Positions 1 to 8,575 of a stretch of DNA of 64,000 bases are shown in pieces. The notes under the pieces were generated by a model. It saw only the letters and a list, made by a program, of their open reading frames with translations. It did no database searches and was not told where the DNA came from. Source of the stretch: Oleiharenicola lentus (lineage in GTDB: Bacteria > Verrucomicrobiota > Verrucomicrobiia > Opitutales > Opitutaceae). The first letter of the stretch is position 1; every line of letters begins with the position of its first letter. The stretch covers positions 186,001-250,000 of the forward strand of contig NZ_SDHX01000002.1 in NCBI RefSeq assembly GCF_004118375.1, given 5' to 3'. The position numbers and the translations under genes are program-made.

Positions 1-2
1 CC

Positions 3-407
3 GGCATCGAATTCGGGTCGCACACGGTCAGCCACCCGATTCTCGTTCGCCTGGGCTGGCCCGAGATCGGACGCGAACTGCACGACTCCCGGCAAATGAT
101 CGAACAGCATCTCGGCGCCAGCGTCACCAGCTTTGCCTACCCCTACGCGTTTCCCTCGGCCGACCGGGACTTCACCGCCCGCCTGCGCGAAATGATCGGA
201 GAGGCCGGTTACGCCACCTGCGCCACCACCGAAATCGGCACGGTGACCGCGGGCGACGATCCGCTGCAGCTGCGCCGGCTGCCGGCCAACGGCTGCGACG
301 ACTTCCCGCTGCTCCGGGCCAAGGTCTCCGGCGCCTACGACTGGCTTCATTCTGTCCAGAGCGTCTTCAAGCGGCTCAAACCCCGTCCGGCGCGCCCCGC
401 CGCCTAA
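3..407 (+). CDS. Polysaccharide deacetylase, C-terminal part (5' end outside window)
   Basis: The frame is open from the first bases of the window, so only the C-terminal ~134 residues are visible. A SHTVSHP motif (about bases 18-38) matches the second metal-binding motif of NodB-type (carbohydrate esterase 4) deacetylases, and FAYPYAFP further on fits the conserved strand of the same fold. Such enzymes remove N-acetyl groups from polysaccharides outside the cytoplasm. The next gene, a glycosyltransferase, starts about 100 bp downstream on the same strand, so this is probably an exopolysaccharide-modifying enzyme. The first catalytic Asp motif lies outside the window. Confidence 0.8.
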   Translation, partial: GIEFGSHTVSHPILVRLGWPEIGRELHDSRQMIEQHLGASVTSFAYPYAFPSADRDFTARLREMIGEAGYATCATTEIGTVTAGDDPLQLRRLPANGCDDFPLLRAKVSGAYDWLHSVQSVFKRLKPRPARPAA

Positions 408-505
408 TGGTGGATTGCATCCCATGCGACACGGCATTTTGAATGCGTCCCGCCCGGGCCTTCCTCCGGATCGCGCGCCCATCTCCTGACCATCGCACCC
501 GCCCC

Positions 506-1381
506 ATGAACGGACACCCGCAATACATCGTGATCACCCCCGTGAGGAACGAGGAGGGAAATTTCCCGCACACCATCGTCTCGTTCGAGCGGCAGACAGT
601 CCGTCCCGCCCTCTGGGTGATCGTGGACGACGGTTCGACGGATCGCACCGCAGCGATTATCGACGAGGCGGTCGCACGCCACGACTGGATCAAGGTGGTG
701 CACCGCCCGGACCGGGGCTTCCGGCAGCCCGGCACGGGCGTGGTGCAGGCGTTCAACGACGGTTTCGCCCTGGTGGGGGCACGGGCTTGGGACTATCTGG
801 TTAAGTTCGACGGCGACCTTGCCTTCGAACCGGATTATTTCGCCAGCTGCTTCGCCCATTTCGACCGGGACAGCCGCCTCGGCATCGGCGGCGGCCTCAT
901 CTGCCAGAACACCCCGGCGGGGCTGGTCGGCGAGACCCTGGGCGATCCGGCCTTCCATGTGCGCGGCGCCACCAAGATCTACCGGCGGGCCTGCTGGGAG
1001 CAGATCGGCGGCCTGCACATGGCCCCGGGTTGGGACACCCTCGATGAATTGAAGGCCAACCAGCAGGGCTGGGTCACCCGGACCTTCCCCGAATTGAAGA
1101 TTCACCAGCTCAAGGACACCGGCTCGGCCGACGGCCGCTGGCGCAACCTGGTGAAGAACGGCCTGGCCAACCACATCACCGGCTACCACCCGCTCTTCAT
1201 GCTGGCCAAATGCGCCAAGCGCACCTTCGCCCCGCCCTACTTGGTGGCCTCCGCCGGGCTGGGCTGGGGCTACTTCAAAGGCTGGCTGCAACGCGTGCCC
1301 CGCGTGCCCGATCCTGATCTGATCCGCTACGTCCGGGGCCAGCAATTGCGCAAGCTGAGCGGCCGGAGCAGCATCTGGTAA
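506..1381 (+). CDS. Family 2 glycosyltransferase
   Basis: This 291-residue protein has a GT-A fold. It opens with YIVITPVRNEEGNFPHTI, followed by the nucleotide-sugar-binding VDDGSTDRT and a metal-binding FDGD (DXD-type) motif near residue 105. It should transfer a sugar from a nucleotide sugar onto a growing lipid-linked glycan on the cytoplasmic side of the membrane. An in-frame ATG exists at 443, but the extra 21 residues do not look like a GT2 N-terminus, so the ATG at 506 is preferred. A C-terminal hydrophobic stretch (about residues 235-255) may attach it to the membrane. Donor and acceptor cannot be read from the sequence. Confidence 0.88.
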   Translation: MNGHPQYIVITPVRNEEGNFPHTIVSFERQTVRPALWVIVDDGSTDRTAAIIDEAVARHDWIKVVHRPDRGFRQPGTGVVQAFNDGFALVGARAWDYLVKFDGDLAFEPDYFASCFAHFDRDSRLGIGGGLICQNTPAGLVGETLGDPAFHVRGATKIYRRACWEQIGGLHMAPGWDTLDELKANQQGWVTRTFPELKIHQLKDTGSADGRWRNLVKNGLANHITGYHPLFMLAKCAKRTFAPPYLVASAGLGWGYFKGWLQRVPRVPDPDLIRYVRGQQLRKLSGRSSIW

Positions 1382-1461
1382 TCCACCTCCGCGCCCCCAT
1401 GTGCCCCCTGTCCCGGATACCATGTCCTCAAACTGCCGGCACCAGGCCGGATTGAGCATCC

Positions 1462-2418
1462 ATGTCGTCACCCGACGTATCCATCATCATCGTCAACTGG
1501 AACTCCAAGGACTACCTGCGCGCCTGCCTGCAATCCTTGGGCCGACACCACCCGCCCGGGCTGAAGCTTGAGATCATCGTGGTGGACGGCGCCTCCTTCG
1601 ATGGCTGCGACCGTATGCTGGCGGCCGAATTTCCCGAAGTGCGGTTCATCCAAAGCCGGGAAAACATCGGCTTTGCCCGGGCCAACAACCTCGGTGCCCG
1701 CCACGCCGGCGGACGCAACCTCCTGCTCCTGAATCCCGACACGGAATTCATCGAGGATTCTCTCTCCCTCCTGGGGGCCCGGCTCGAATCCCTGCCCAAA
1801 GCCGGTGCGGTCGGGTGCCGTCTGCTGAACACGGACCGCTCGCTGCAGACCACCAGCATCCTGAATTTCCCGACGATATTGAACCGCGTGCTGGATTCCG
1901 AATACCTGCGCCGGAGGTATCCGGATTCCTCGCTCTGGGGCAACGCCGCGCTCTTTCGCCAGGGCACAACCCCGGTGGCAGTCGAGGCCCTGTCCGGTGC
2001 CTGCATCCTGATCCGGAAGGACTGCTTCGATCTGATCGGCGGGTTCACGGAATCCTACTTCATGTATGGCGAGGATGTGGACCTGGGCTACAAGCTCAGG
2101 AAGGCCGGCTGGCTGGCCTATTACATTCCGGAGGCGCAGCTGGTCCATCATGGTGGCGGCAGTTCGCGCCAGACCGTCAGCAATTTTTCCACGGTCATGA
2201 TGCGCGTGTCGTGCCATCATTTCATGCGGCTCCACCGGGGCCTGGCTGCCGCCACGGCCTACCGAATCGCCATGGGAGGCTCCGCCCTGCTCCGGCTTCT
2301 GCTGATCATTCCCTTGCTGCCTTTTGGCAACCAGTTTGTGCGCCACGGCCGGGCCTCGCTCGGCAAGTGGCTTGCCGTTCTGCGCTGGTCGGTGGGAGGT
2401 AAACCGGGCAGGACCTGA
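1462..2418 (+). CDS. Family 2 glycosyltransferase, rhamnosyltransferase-like
   Basis: The 318-residue protein begins SIIIVNWNSKDYLRACLQSL and has VVDGASFDG, NIGFARANNLG, LLLLNPDTEF and YFMYGEDVDLGYKLRKAGW. This set of motifs is typical of the WbbL/rhamnosyltransferase-like GT2 subgroup. The ED in GEDVDL is the likely catalytic-base region. A hydrophobic segment near residues 275-292 may be a membrane anchor. It lies 80 bp after the first glycosyltransferase on the same strand. It probably adds a sugar to the exopolysaccharide or O-antigen repeat unit; the rhamnose assignment is only by resemblance. Confidence 0.88.
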   Translation: MSSPDVSIIIVNWNSKDYLRACLQSLGRHHPPGLKLEIIVVDGASFDGCDRMLAAEFPEVRFIQSRENIGFARANNLGARHAGGRNLLLLNPDTEFIEDSLSLLGARLESLPKAGAVGCRLLNTDRSLQTTSILNFPTILNRVLDSEYLRRRYPDSSLWGNAALFRQGTTPVAVEALSGACILIRKDCFDLIGGFTESYFMYGEDVDLGYKLRKAGWLAYYIPEAQLVHHGGGSSRQTVSNFSTVMMRVSCHHFMRLHRGLAAATAYRIAMGGSALLRLLLIIPLLPFGNQFVRHGRASLGKWLAVLRWSVGGKPGRT

Positions 2419-2428
2419 CCCGCGCAGC

Positions 2429-3706
2429 ATGAATCTCCTCGGGTTCCTCATTCTGACGGTCGTGCTTTACCTGGTGCTCTCCGGCTCCCGCAGCCGTGCA
2501 GCCATAGGCATGGTAGCCGGAATTCTCTACTTAACTCAAAATCAGCAATTCAATGTTGCTGGGTTCAATATCTTCACCTTCCGGATCGTAGAGTTGGCTG
2601 GTTTCCTGAGGGTGGTTACTCGCCGCGAATTTGCCTTCTCTTACTTAACTCGTATCGACAAGGCGCTGATCATTTTCATAATATATACCGTTGTTGTCTT
2701 TATTGTGCGAGGCGGCGATGGCATCGCATACCGTATTGGCTGGGGAACAGATGCATTTCTATGCTACTTTTCTTTTAGAGGATTGATTCAAAATCGCGAT
2801 GACATCTATCAATTACTAAAATCAACAGCTCTGCTGATTATTCCATTCGCGATTTTATCGCTGATAGAAAGCATTTATAAATTCAATATTTTCTCGTTAA
2901 TCGGAGCACGATCCGGCGGATCTGACATGATTCGGGGCGATAGACTAAGGGCTATCGGGAGCTTTCGGCATCCAAGTCTGATGGGGACATTTGGTGCATG
3001 TATGTTGCCAACCTATATCGCTTTTATTCGCAACCAGAGTATTCGGAACAGTGGAATCCTAGGCACTATAGCTTGCTTGATGATTGTATACGCATCCAAT
3101 TCTGGTGGTCCATTGAGTTGTGTAGGAGTTGCGTTTGTAGGCTGGATATTCTGGATATTGAGATCCCAACTTCGTGCGGTTAAGATTATCGCCTTTTTGC
3201 TGCTGGTAATCGTCGGCTCCCTGATGAAGGCTCCTATCTGGTATATTCCCGCAAAAATCAGTTCGATAAGCGGTGGTGATGGTTGGCATCGATCCCATTT
3301 AATGGAGCAGGCGTTTAAGCATATAGAAAGTTGGTGGCTTGCCGGAATGCCTACAGTAGAGACTCAGACTTGGTTTGCGTATTACATACACGCTACAGGA
3401 AGTGCCGACATAACAAATCAATATATATCATACGGTATTGCGGCCGGACTTGGATCGATGATTCTATTCTTTCTCTTACTAATTAAGTCATTCAATTCAC
3501 TCGGTACTGCGCTAAATAAATTTCCGGAAAGCGATAATATGCCAATACATGATCAACATTTAGGTTGGGCACTTGGTGTCACAATTGTTGTGCACATGTT
3601 CAATTGGATAGGGATATCATACTTCGACCAAACGTATGGAGTTTGGTATATGCAATTAGCATTGATTTCGGCATTTCAATTGCCTGCCACTGCCAGGCCC
3701 AATTAA
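2429..3706 (+). CDS. O-antigen ligase/polymerase-like membrane protein
   Basis: The 425-residue protein is almost entirely hydrophobic, with about ten predicted membrane segments and one larger extracytoplasmic loop (about residues 270-330). This is the layout of Wzy polymerases and WaaL-type O-antigen ligases. An upstream in-frame ATG at 2324 overlaps the preceding gene; the ATG at 2429, 10 bp after that gene's stop, gives a proper membrane N-terminus (MNLLGFLILTVVLYLVL). From about 2520 the DNA becomes clearly AT-richer, with many A/T-ending codons unlike the first two glycosyltransferases, which suggests an exchanged segment. Sequence alone does not separate polymerase from ligase. Confidence 0.75.
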   Translation: MNLLGFLILTVVLYLVLSGSRSRAAIGMVAGILYLTQNQQFNVAGFNIFTFRIVELAGFLRVVTRREFAFSYLTRIDKALIIFIIYTVVVFIVRGGDGIAYRIGWGTDAFLCYFSFRGLIQNRDDIYQLLKSTALLIIPFAILSLIESIYKFNIFSLIGARSGGSDMIRGDRLRAIGSFRHPSLMGTFGACMLPTYIAFIRNQSIRNSGILGTIACLMIVYASNSGGPLSCVGVAFVGWIFWILRSQLRAVKIIAFLLLVIVGSLMKAPIWYIPAKISSISGGDGWHRSHLMEQAFKHIESWWLAGMPTVETQTWFAYYIHATGSADITNQYISYGIAAGLGSMILFFLLLIKSFNSLGTALNKFPESDNMPIHDQHLGWALGVTIVVHMFNWIGISYFDQTYGVWYMQLALISAFQLPATARPN

Positions 3707-3709
3707 TCC

Positions 3710-4903
3710 ATGAAAAATCCTTCAGGCATTGATATACAGATAATTACAACAATTAAGGAATTAGAATCTATAAAGTTGTTCTGGCTAAGAAACCAATGGC
3801 ACCCAAATGCCGATTTCGACTTCTATAATTTAATTATTAGAAGCAGACGAGAAATTATCAGCCCTTGTATTTTTGTTATTAGGAAGAACGAGGAAATCAT
3901 TTCGCTGATTGTGGGCCGAATCGAGAATTCAATTAGGAAGATCTCATTAGGATATCTCAAGATTGGGTCAGTCAAATTGAAGCAACTGGTTCTAATAGAT
4001 GGCGGCGCACTGGGTGAATTGACTAAAGATGCTTGGGCCGGACTTTTCCCGATAATCGATGATTTCATTCTCAACCGGAGTCTAGATTGTGCACAGTTTT
4101 CTCAAATTAGGGCAGATTCCATTGTTATTGAGCAGGGTAAATTGGCAATCGGCGGTGTCCGATATGGCATGCTCAATAAATTGAGCAAACATTGGCAGTT
4201 AAAACTACCTATTTCAGCAGAAGAGTTTCTTAAATCTCGAAGTCGAAAACATCGTCATTGGATTAAACGTCTTTCAACAATACTAGACAGGGATTTCCCA
4301 TCCCTATGGGAAATAAAAACATTCCAATCATACGAAAGTGCAGATGAATTTTGCTCGGAAGCCGAGAAGGTTGCATCTACGACTTATCACCGTAAATTAG
4401 GTGCGGGGTTTCGTGGATCTCAAGAGACACTCCAGCGGCTGAAAGTTGAGGCGGCTCGCGGTGGTCTACGAGGTTACATATTATATATTGAAGGGAAACC
4501 ATGCGCGTTTTGGCATTGTCATCAATATGGCGATATTCTCCACATGGCTTCAACTGGTTACATTGATAAATATCGAAAATACGAACTTGGCACCGTGCTA
4601 CTTGTTCGGGTTTTTTCTGATCACTGCGGACAAAAATCAGTGACTGTAGATTTCGGGTTGGGCGAGGCATCATACAAAGAACGCTTCGGAAACGAATTCT
4701 ACGAAGTAACTAATATGATACTGTATGCACGAAATCTGCGAGGATCCTTAATCTGCATGATTTTTACCGTGCATAAATTCATTAACGCCGTAGCACGAAC
4801 ACTAATCCAGGCAACTGGTAGTATGGATCGCTTGCGAACGTTGTTTCGTCGCAAGCTTATCAATTCAAATCCTAATTCAGAATCCAAAGAGCCAAATTCA
4901 TAG
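3710..4903 (+). CDS. GNAT-fold acyltransferase, BcsL/CelD-like
   Basis: The 397-residue protein resembles the acyltransferase family of polysaccharide loci often labelled CelD/BcsL or FemAB-like. Typical features are the middle stretch KSRSRKHRHWIKRL, the substrate-side GLRGYILYIEGKPCAFWHCHQYGD, and the late segment FGLGEASYKERFGNEFYE. It begins 3 bp after the polymerase-like gene and shares its AT-rich codon use, so the two probably arrived together. A role in acylating the polysaccharide or a precursor is inferred from context. The acyl donor and exact acceptor are unknown. Confidence 0.65.
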   Translation: MKNPSGIDIQIITTIKELESIKLFWLRNQWHPNADFDFYNLIIRSRREIISPCIFVIRKNEEIISLIVGRIENSIRKISLGYLKIGSVKLKQLVLIDGGALGELTKDAWAGLFPIIDDFILNRSLDCAQFSQIRADSIVIEQGKLAIGGVRYGMLNKLSKHWQLKLPISAEEFLKSRSRKHRHWIKRLSTILDRDFPSLWEIKTFQSYESADEFCSEAEKVASTTYHRKLGAGFRGSQETLQRLKVEAARGGLRGYILYIEGKPCAFWHCHQYGDILHMASTGYIDKYRKYELGTVLLVRVFSDHCGQKSVTVDFGLGEASYKERFGNEFYEVTNMILYARNLRGSLICMIFTVHKFINAVARTLIQATGSMDRLRTLFRRKLINSNPNSESKEPNS

Positions 4904-4974
4904 ATAATATTCATCCAAAGTGTTCAAAAGTATACTCCTGAAGCGACTAAAGTGTTTAGAGTGCTCTATATTCC

Positions 4975-5877
4975 ATGCATGAAATTTTGATGATCACCTT
5001 CAAGCGGGCAGTCTTCACCCGTGTGGCCCTCGGACGCCTGCTTGAATCCTGCGATGATCAGATGCGCGTGTGGGTCTGGCACAATGGCGACCATGCCGAG
5101 ACCCTTGAGGTGGTGCGGTCCTTCCAGGGGCATCCCCGCTTCCACAAACTGCATGTCAGCCCGGAAAACGTGAAACTGCGCGCCCCGACCAATTGGTTCT
5201 GGGCCAATTCGGAAGGCGAATACCTGTCTAAGGTGGACGACGACTGCCTCCTGCCCGACGGCTGGGGCGCCACGCTGCGGAGCGCCCTCGCGGCGGAGCC
5301 CAAGCTGGGCGTGATCGGCTGCTGGCGTTTTTACGACGAGGATTTCATGCCCGAAGTAGCCGGCAAAAAGATCCGGACCTTTGCCGGCGGCCACCGCATC
5401 ATGACCCACGGCTTCGTGCAGGGCAGCGGGCATGTGCTCAAGCGGGAGATTTACCGGCAGCTCGGTCCCATCCGCGAAGGGGAATCCTTCACGGGCTATT
5501 GCATCCGCGCGGCCTACCATGGCTGGATCAACGGCTGGTATTTCCCCTTCATCCACGAAGACCACATGGACGACGCCCGCTCTCCCCACTACCCCATCAA
5601 GACCGATGCGGATTTCCAAAAAAACCTTTCCCTCAGCCAGATCAATTTTGGCGTGAAGTCCCTCCACGATTGGCAAAGGTTCGGCCGAGTTCTCGCCCGC
5701 CACCTCCAAGCCGACATCATTGATCCGCGGGATCACTTTGGCTGGCGAGGTTGGCTCAACAAAATCGGCAACCTTTTCTCAAGGAAGCGTAACTTCCTAG
5801 AAGAGCATGCCCATCTAATCCAACCCGTAACGCCTCCCGGTCAATTATCCTCGATAGGAGGACGACAACCTCGTTGA
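4975..5877 (+). CDS. Family 2-like glycosyltransferase
   Basis: The 300-residue protein starts MHEILMITFKRAVFTRVALGRLLES and has SKVDDDCLLPDGW near residue 85, a DDD metal-binding motif typical of GT-A glycosyltransferases. Codon use is GC-rich again after the AT-rich pair upstream, marking the right edge of that island. It sits in the glycan locus and probably adds a further sugar. The C-terminal 60 residues are basic and variable. Confidence 0.8.
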   Translation: MHEILMITFKRAVFTRVALGRLLESCDDQMRVWVWHNGDHAETLEVVRSFQGHPRFHKLHVSPENVKLRAPTNWFWANSEGEYLSKVDDDCLLPDGWGATLRSALAAEPKLGVIGCWRFYDEDFMPEVAGKKIRTFAGGHRIMTHGFVQGSGHVLKREIYRQLGPIREGESFTGYCIRAAYHGWINGWYFPFIHEDHMDDARSPHYPIKTDADFQKNLSLSQINFGVKSLHDWQRFGRVLARHLQADIIDPRDHFGWRGWLNKIGNLFSRKRNFLEEHAHLIQPVTPPGQLSSIGGRQPR

Positions 5878-6113
5878 ACCGATAAATTCGAGGTGCATTC
5901 CGGAATCGACCATTCACTCATAAAGAACCGGAGCGAATGACTTCAACAAGGCCCGCTAGATAGCCTTACTATCTACTCCAGCCTTCGCCAAATAACGCTA
6001 TAGTCATATTGCTCATCATTTGGTGCAATATTCACGTTCTATTCAAGAGCCCCAATTTATGGTCCCTTGTCTAAGTTCAGGCATAACCTAACTGCATACA
6101 GTCTAGATATATC

Positions 6114-6770
6114 ATGACCACCAAAGAAGTCGCATTGCTTCAACGTTATCTGCTAAAAGCTGACTCCTACTTGGAGTATGGTAGCGGGCGTTCTACTGCT
6201 CTCGCCTCCTCCATTTCATCTATCCGTCATATTGTATCGGTCGAATCTGATGTGAAATTTGTAGAAGAGCATGTGGCAATCCATCCTGAGGTTAAACAGG
6301 CTATTGCCGATGACCGCTTGCGTTTCGACTTTGTCAACATTGGCCCCACCGGATTATGGGGACACCCGACGGACAAGTCTAAGCGACATATGTGGCCTTC
6401 TTACCCATTGGGTTGCTTGCAGGAACGCCGTTGGAATCTTGTCTTAGTGGACGGACGTTTCAGGGTAGCATGTTGCCTTGCCGCTGCCTTGGAGTTGCCT
6501 CCGGAGAGCATAATTCTCTTACATGACTTCTACCGCCCAGAATACCATTTCGTCCTCAAATTCATGGAGCAGGTAACGCGGGAAGATAATTTAGTGCAAC
6601 TTCGGCTTCGTGCGAACGCCAATCGAGCTGCTGTTCAGTCCGCAATTGGCAACTATCAATACATTCCAGGTGATTGCACCAAATCTCGGGTAATTTTTAG
6701 AAAAATTAAACAGAAACTAGGAATGAAAGACTACCAGAATGCGCCAACACGAGAGTCTCAGCAAGGTTGA
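6114..6770 (+). CDS. SAM-dependent methyltransferase-like protein
   Basis: This 218-residue protein has YLEYGSGRSTALAS near residues 19-32, which looks like the glycine-rich SAM-binding loop (motif I) of class I methyltransferases. It is followed by an acidic SVESD turn (end of strand 2) and NLVLVDGRFR (motif IV-like). It lies in the polysaccharide locus, converging on the flippase gene. The substrate may be a sugar of the repeat unit, but this is a guess. It could also be a non-catalytic Rossmann-fold protein. The 235 bp upstream are AT-rich and show no other gene. Confidence 0.6.
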   Translation: MTTKEVALLQRYLLKADSYLEYGSGRSTALASSISSIRHIVSVESDVKFVEEHVAIHPEVKQAIADDRLRFDFVNIGPTGLWGHPTDKSKRHMWPSYPLGCLQERRWNLVLVDGRFRVACCLAAALELPPESIILLHDFYRPEYHFVLKFMEQVTREDNLVQLRLRANANRAAVQSAIGNYQYIPGDCTKSRVIFRKIKQKLGMKDYQNAPTRESQQG

Positions 6771-6795
6771 GAACCTACGCTAGCGCGGTGGCTAT

Positions 6796-8286
6796 TCACC
6801 GTTCAGATAGACCGGTAATTAGGGATTTCCACAAGGGGCGATCAAGCGAACGCGTCGCAACTACGACAATCACTAACGCAATACTGGTAGCGGCAGCTAA
6901 AGAAATATACGCATTTGAGAAATACTGCCATAGGCCCGCCAACTTGATCAAATATTGGCTACCGAACACTATACCTGCAGTCAGAAATGATGGAAGTACG
7001 GCTCTTGCTACAGTAATCAGGGACAAGTTCGTTACCCGTTTAATTTGTAACAACATGATGGGAGTCAAAAAACCGCAGAATACTACAACCCTTGCGAAAG
7101 AAATTCCCATCATTCGGACAGAATCATTCGCTTCGTGTAACAGAGTAGCGACCGCAGTGATTGCCAAAGCGTTGGCGACCGCACCCGCCCAAGTCATTAT
7201 CGATACGATTCCTGGCTGAGAGACCGCCTGTAAGGTTGGGCCAACAAATAGAATTATGGCCTTTGCCATGCCGACTATGGCTAGCATTGCCATCACCCCT
7301 TCTGCTTCTCCCCATTCCGGACCAAAGACACTTAACACCAGCGATCCTGCGCCAGCCAAAAACGCTAGTCCAGGAAACGATCCAAGGCTGTTGAGTTTGA
7401 CGCCAAAAACAAAATTTCGATTTAGTTCCGCGTGATCGTGTTGCAGTCGGGAAAAATGCGAGAGAGAGACGGACTGAAGTGCTCGCGGAAACAAGCTTAG
7501 ATTCAGTTCGACCAGTCGTTCAGCCAATCTGTAGAGCCCAAGGGCTGTAGGGCCCAGAAAAAGGCCTATGGCGATACTGTCGAATTGGTTTTGAAAAAAC
7601 GTCCCAAACTGCCCCACGACGGCTTTGCCAGCGAAATTGAATAGCTCGCAGACCGATGCCCACGAAAACGACATCCTTGGCCGCCAGTCGCTTTGCCCCC
7701 AAAGCAAGAGCACACTGACTAATTCGCGAACCAGATGTTGTGCAACCAGCGCCCACACCCCAAAACCCAAAAAAGCAAGAGTCAGACCTAGCACTCCGCC
7801 GATCATCACCGCTATCGTGGAACGGATTGCCAAGGCGCGAAAAGCCATATTCCGGTTCATCACAGCTACCTGAACTACGGTCAGTCCTTGGATGGGAAGA
7901 AGCAGTGCAAGCCAACCCAAAATCGGCTGCACCTCCGGAGCCTTGGCAAGTGCAGCAAATAAACCACTGCCAAACCATATCAGCAGCATCAACGCGCTTG
8001 ATAGAGCAAGATTGAGCCAGAATACCGAGTTTAAGTGATGATCATTAATTCGCTGATTCTGCACCAAAGCGGAATTAAACCCCATCCCGGCGATGATTTC
8101 AAAAAATGTAACCGTCAGGTAAGCCAGTGCTACGGTGCCAAACGCCTCAGGCCCCAATAAACCGGCCAACAAAAACGTAACTACGGCCGACATGCCCTGA
8201 TTAGTTACTCTGGCCGCTGCCGACCATTTCGCAGCATGGAGCATCTCCGCTTTAGTTTGGCTTTTGGGTGAAATTTTGAGGCTCAC
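6796..8286 (-). CDS. Polysaccharide flippase, MOP superfamily (Wzx-like)
   Basis: The protein has about 12-14 membrane segments and the N-terminal pattern of oligosaccharide flippases (KWSAAARVTNQGMSAVVTFLLAGLLGPEAFGTVALAYL, which contains the typical LGPEAFG turn). Such proteins flip lipid-linked repeat units across the inner membrane. The frame is open back to an ATG at 8430, but the extra 48 residues are polar and unlike the family. A GTG at 8286 gives a normal 496-residue protein, and an ATG at 8244 is a further alternative. It is the only - strand gene in the glycan locus, and its 3' end lies about 25 bp from the methyltransferase gene's. Confidence 0.85.
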   Translation of the reverse strand: MSLKISPKSQTKAEMLHAAKWSAAARVTNQGMSAVVTFLLAGLLGPEAFGTVALAYLTVTFFEIIAGMGFNSALVQNQRINDHHLNSVFWLNLALSSALMLLIWFGSGLFAALAKAPEVQPILGWLALLLPIQGLTVVQVAVMNRNMAFRALAIRSTIAVMIGGVLGLTLAFLGFGVWALVAQHLVRELVSVLLLWGQSDWRPRMSFSWASVCELFNFAGKAVVGQFGTFFQNQFDSIAIGLFLGPTALGLYRLAERLVELNLSLFPRALQSVSLSHFSRLQHDHAELNRNFVFGVKLNSLGSFPGLAFLAGAGSLVLSVFGPEWGEAEGVMAMLAIVGMAKAIILFVGPTLQAVSQPGIVSIMTWAGAVANALAITAVATLLHEANDSVRMMGISFARVVVFCGFLTPIMLLQIKRVTNLSLITVARAVLPSFLTAGIVFGSQYLIKLAGLWQYFSNAYISLAAATSIALVIVVVATRSLDRPLWKSLITGLSER

Positions 8287-8451
8287 AATTTTTCGCGCTG
8301 CTATGAAATGGTCCAAGTGTGAGTTGGAAGCAGGATGCAAAACCCGAGACCTGTCTGCATGGCCATAAAAAAGTAGAGATCCACGGAGCATTCCGGAAAT
8401 GGAGGCAGGACTATCATTCCTGCGAGCCATGGACCATGCCCCTCATCCAAC

Positions 8452-8470
8452 GCGGAGCTGATAGCTCCGC
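8452..8470. repeat. Small palindrome with triloop
   Basis: GCGGAGCT and AGCTCCGC form an 8-bp stem around a GAT loop. It lies in the divergent spacer between the flippase and pyruvyl transferase genes. There is no T-tract, so it is not an obvious terminator. It resembles the hairpin units of the repeat families further downstream. Confidence 0.5.
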
Positions 8471-8575
8471 CTCCAACCAAACTGAAGCAGCCTTGGCGTT
8501 GGACCTTCCGGGAATAAAATGCCTGAGCACTCTTGTTTTTCAACGCCTGCTCCTCTTAACATCCGCACATTCATC

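Noticed and set aside
404-1471. Long - strand frame opposite the first glycosyltransferase
   Set aside because: The + strand has clear GT2 motifs. The antisense frame has no recognisable domain.
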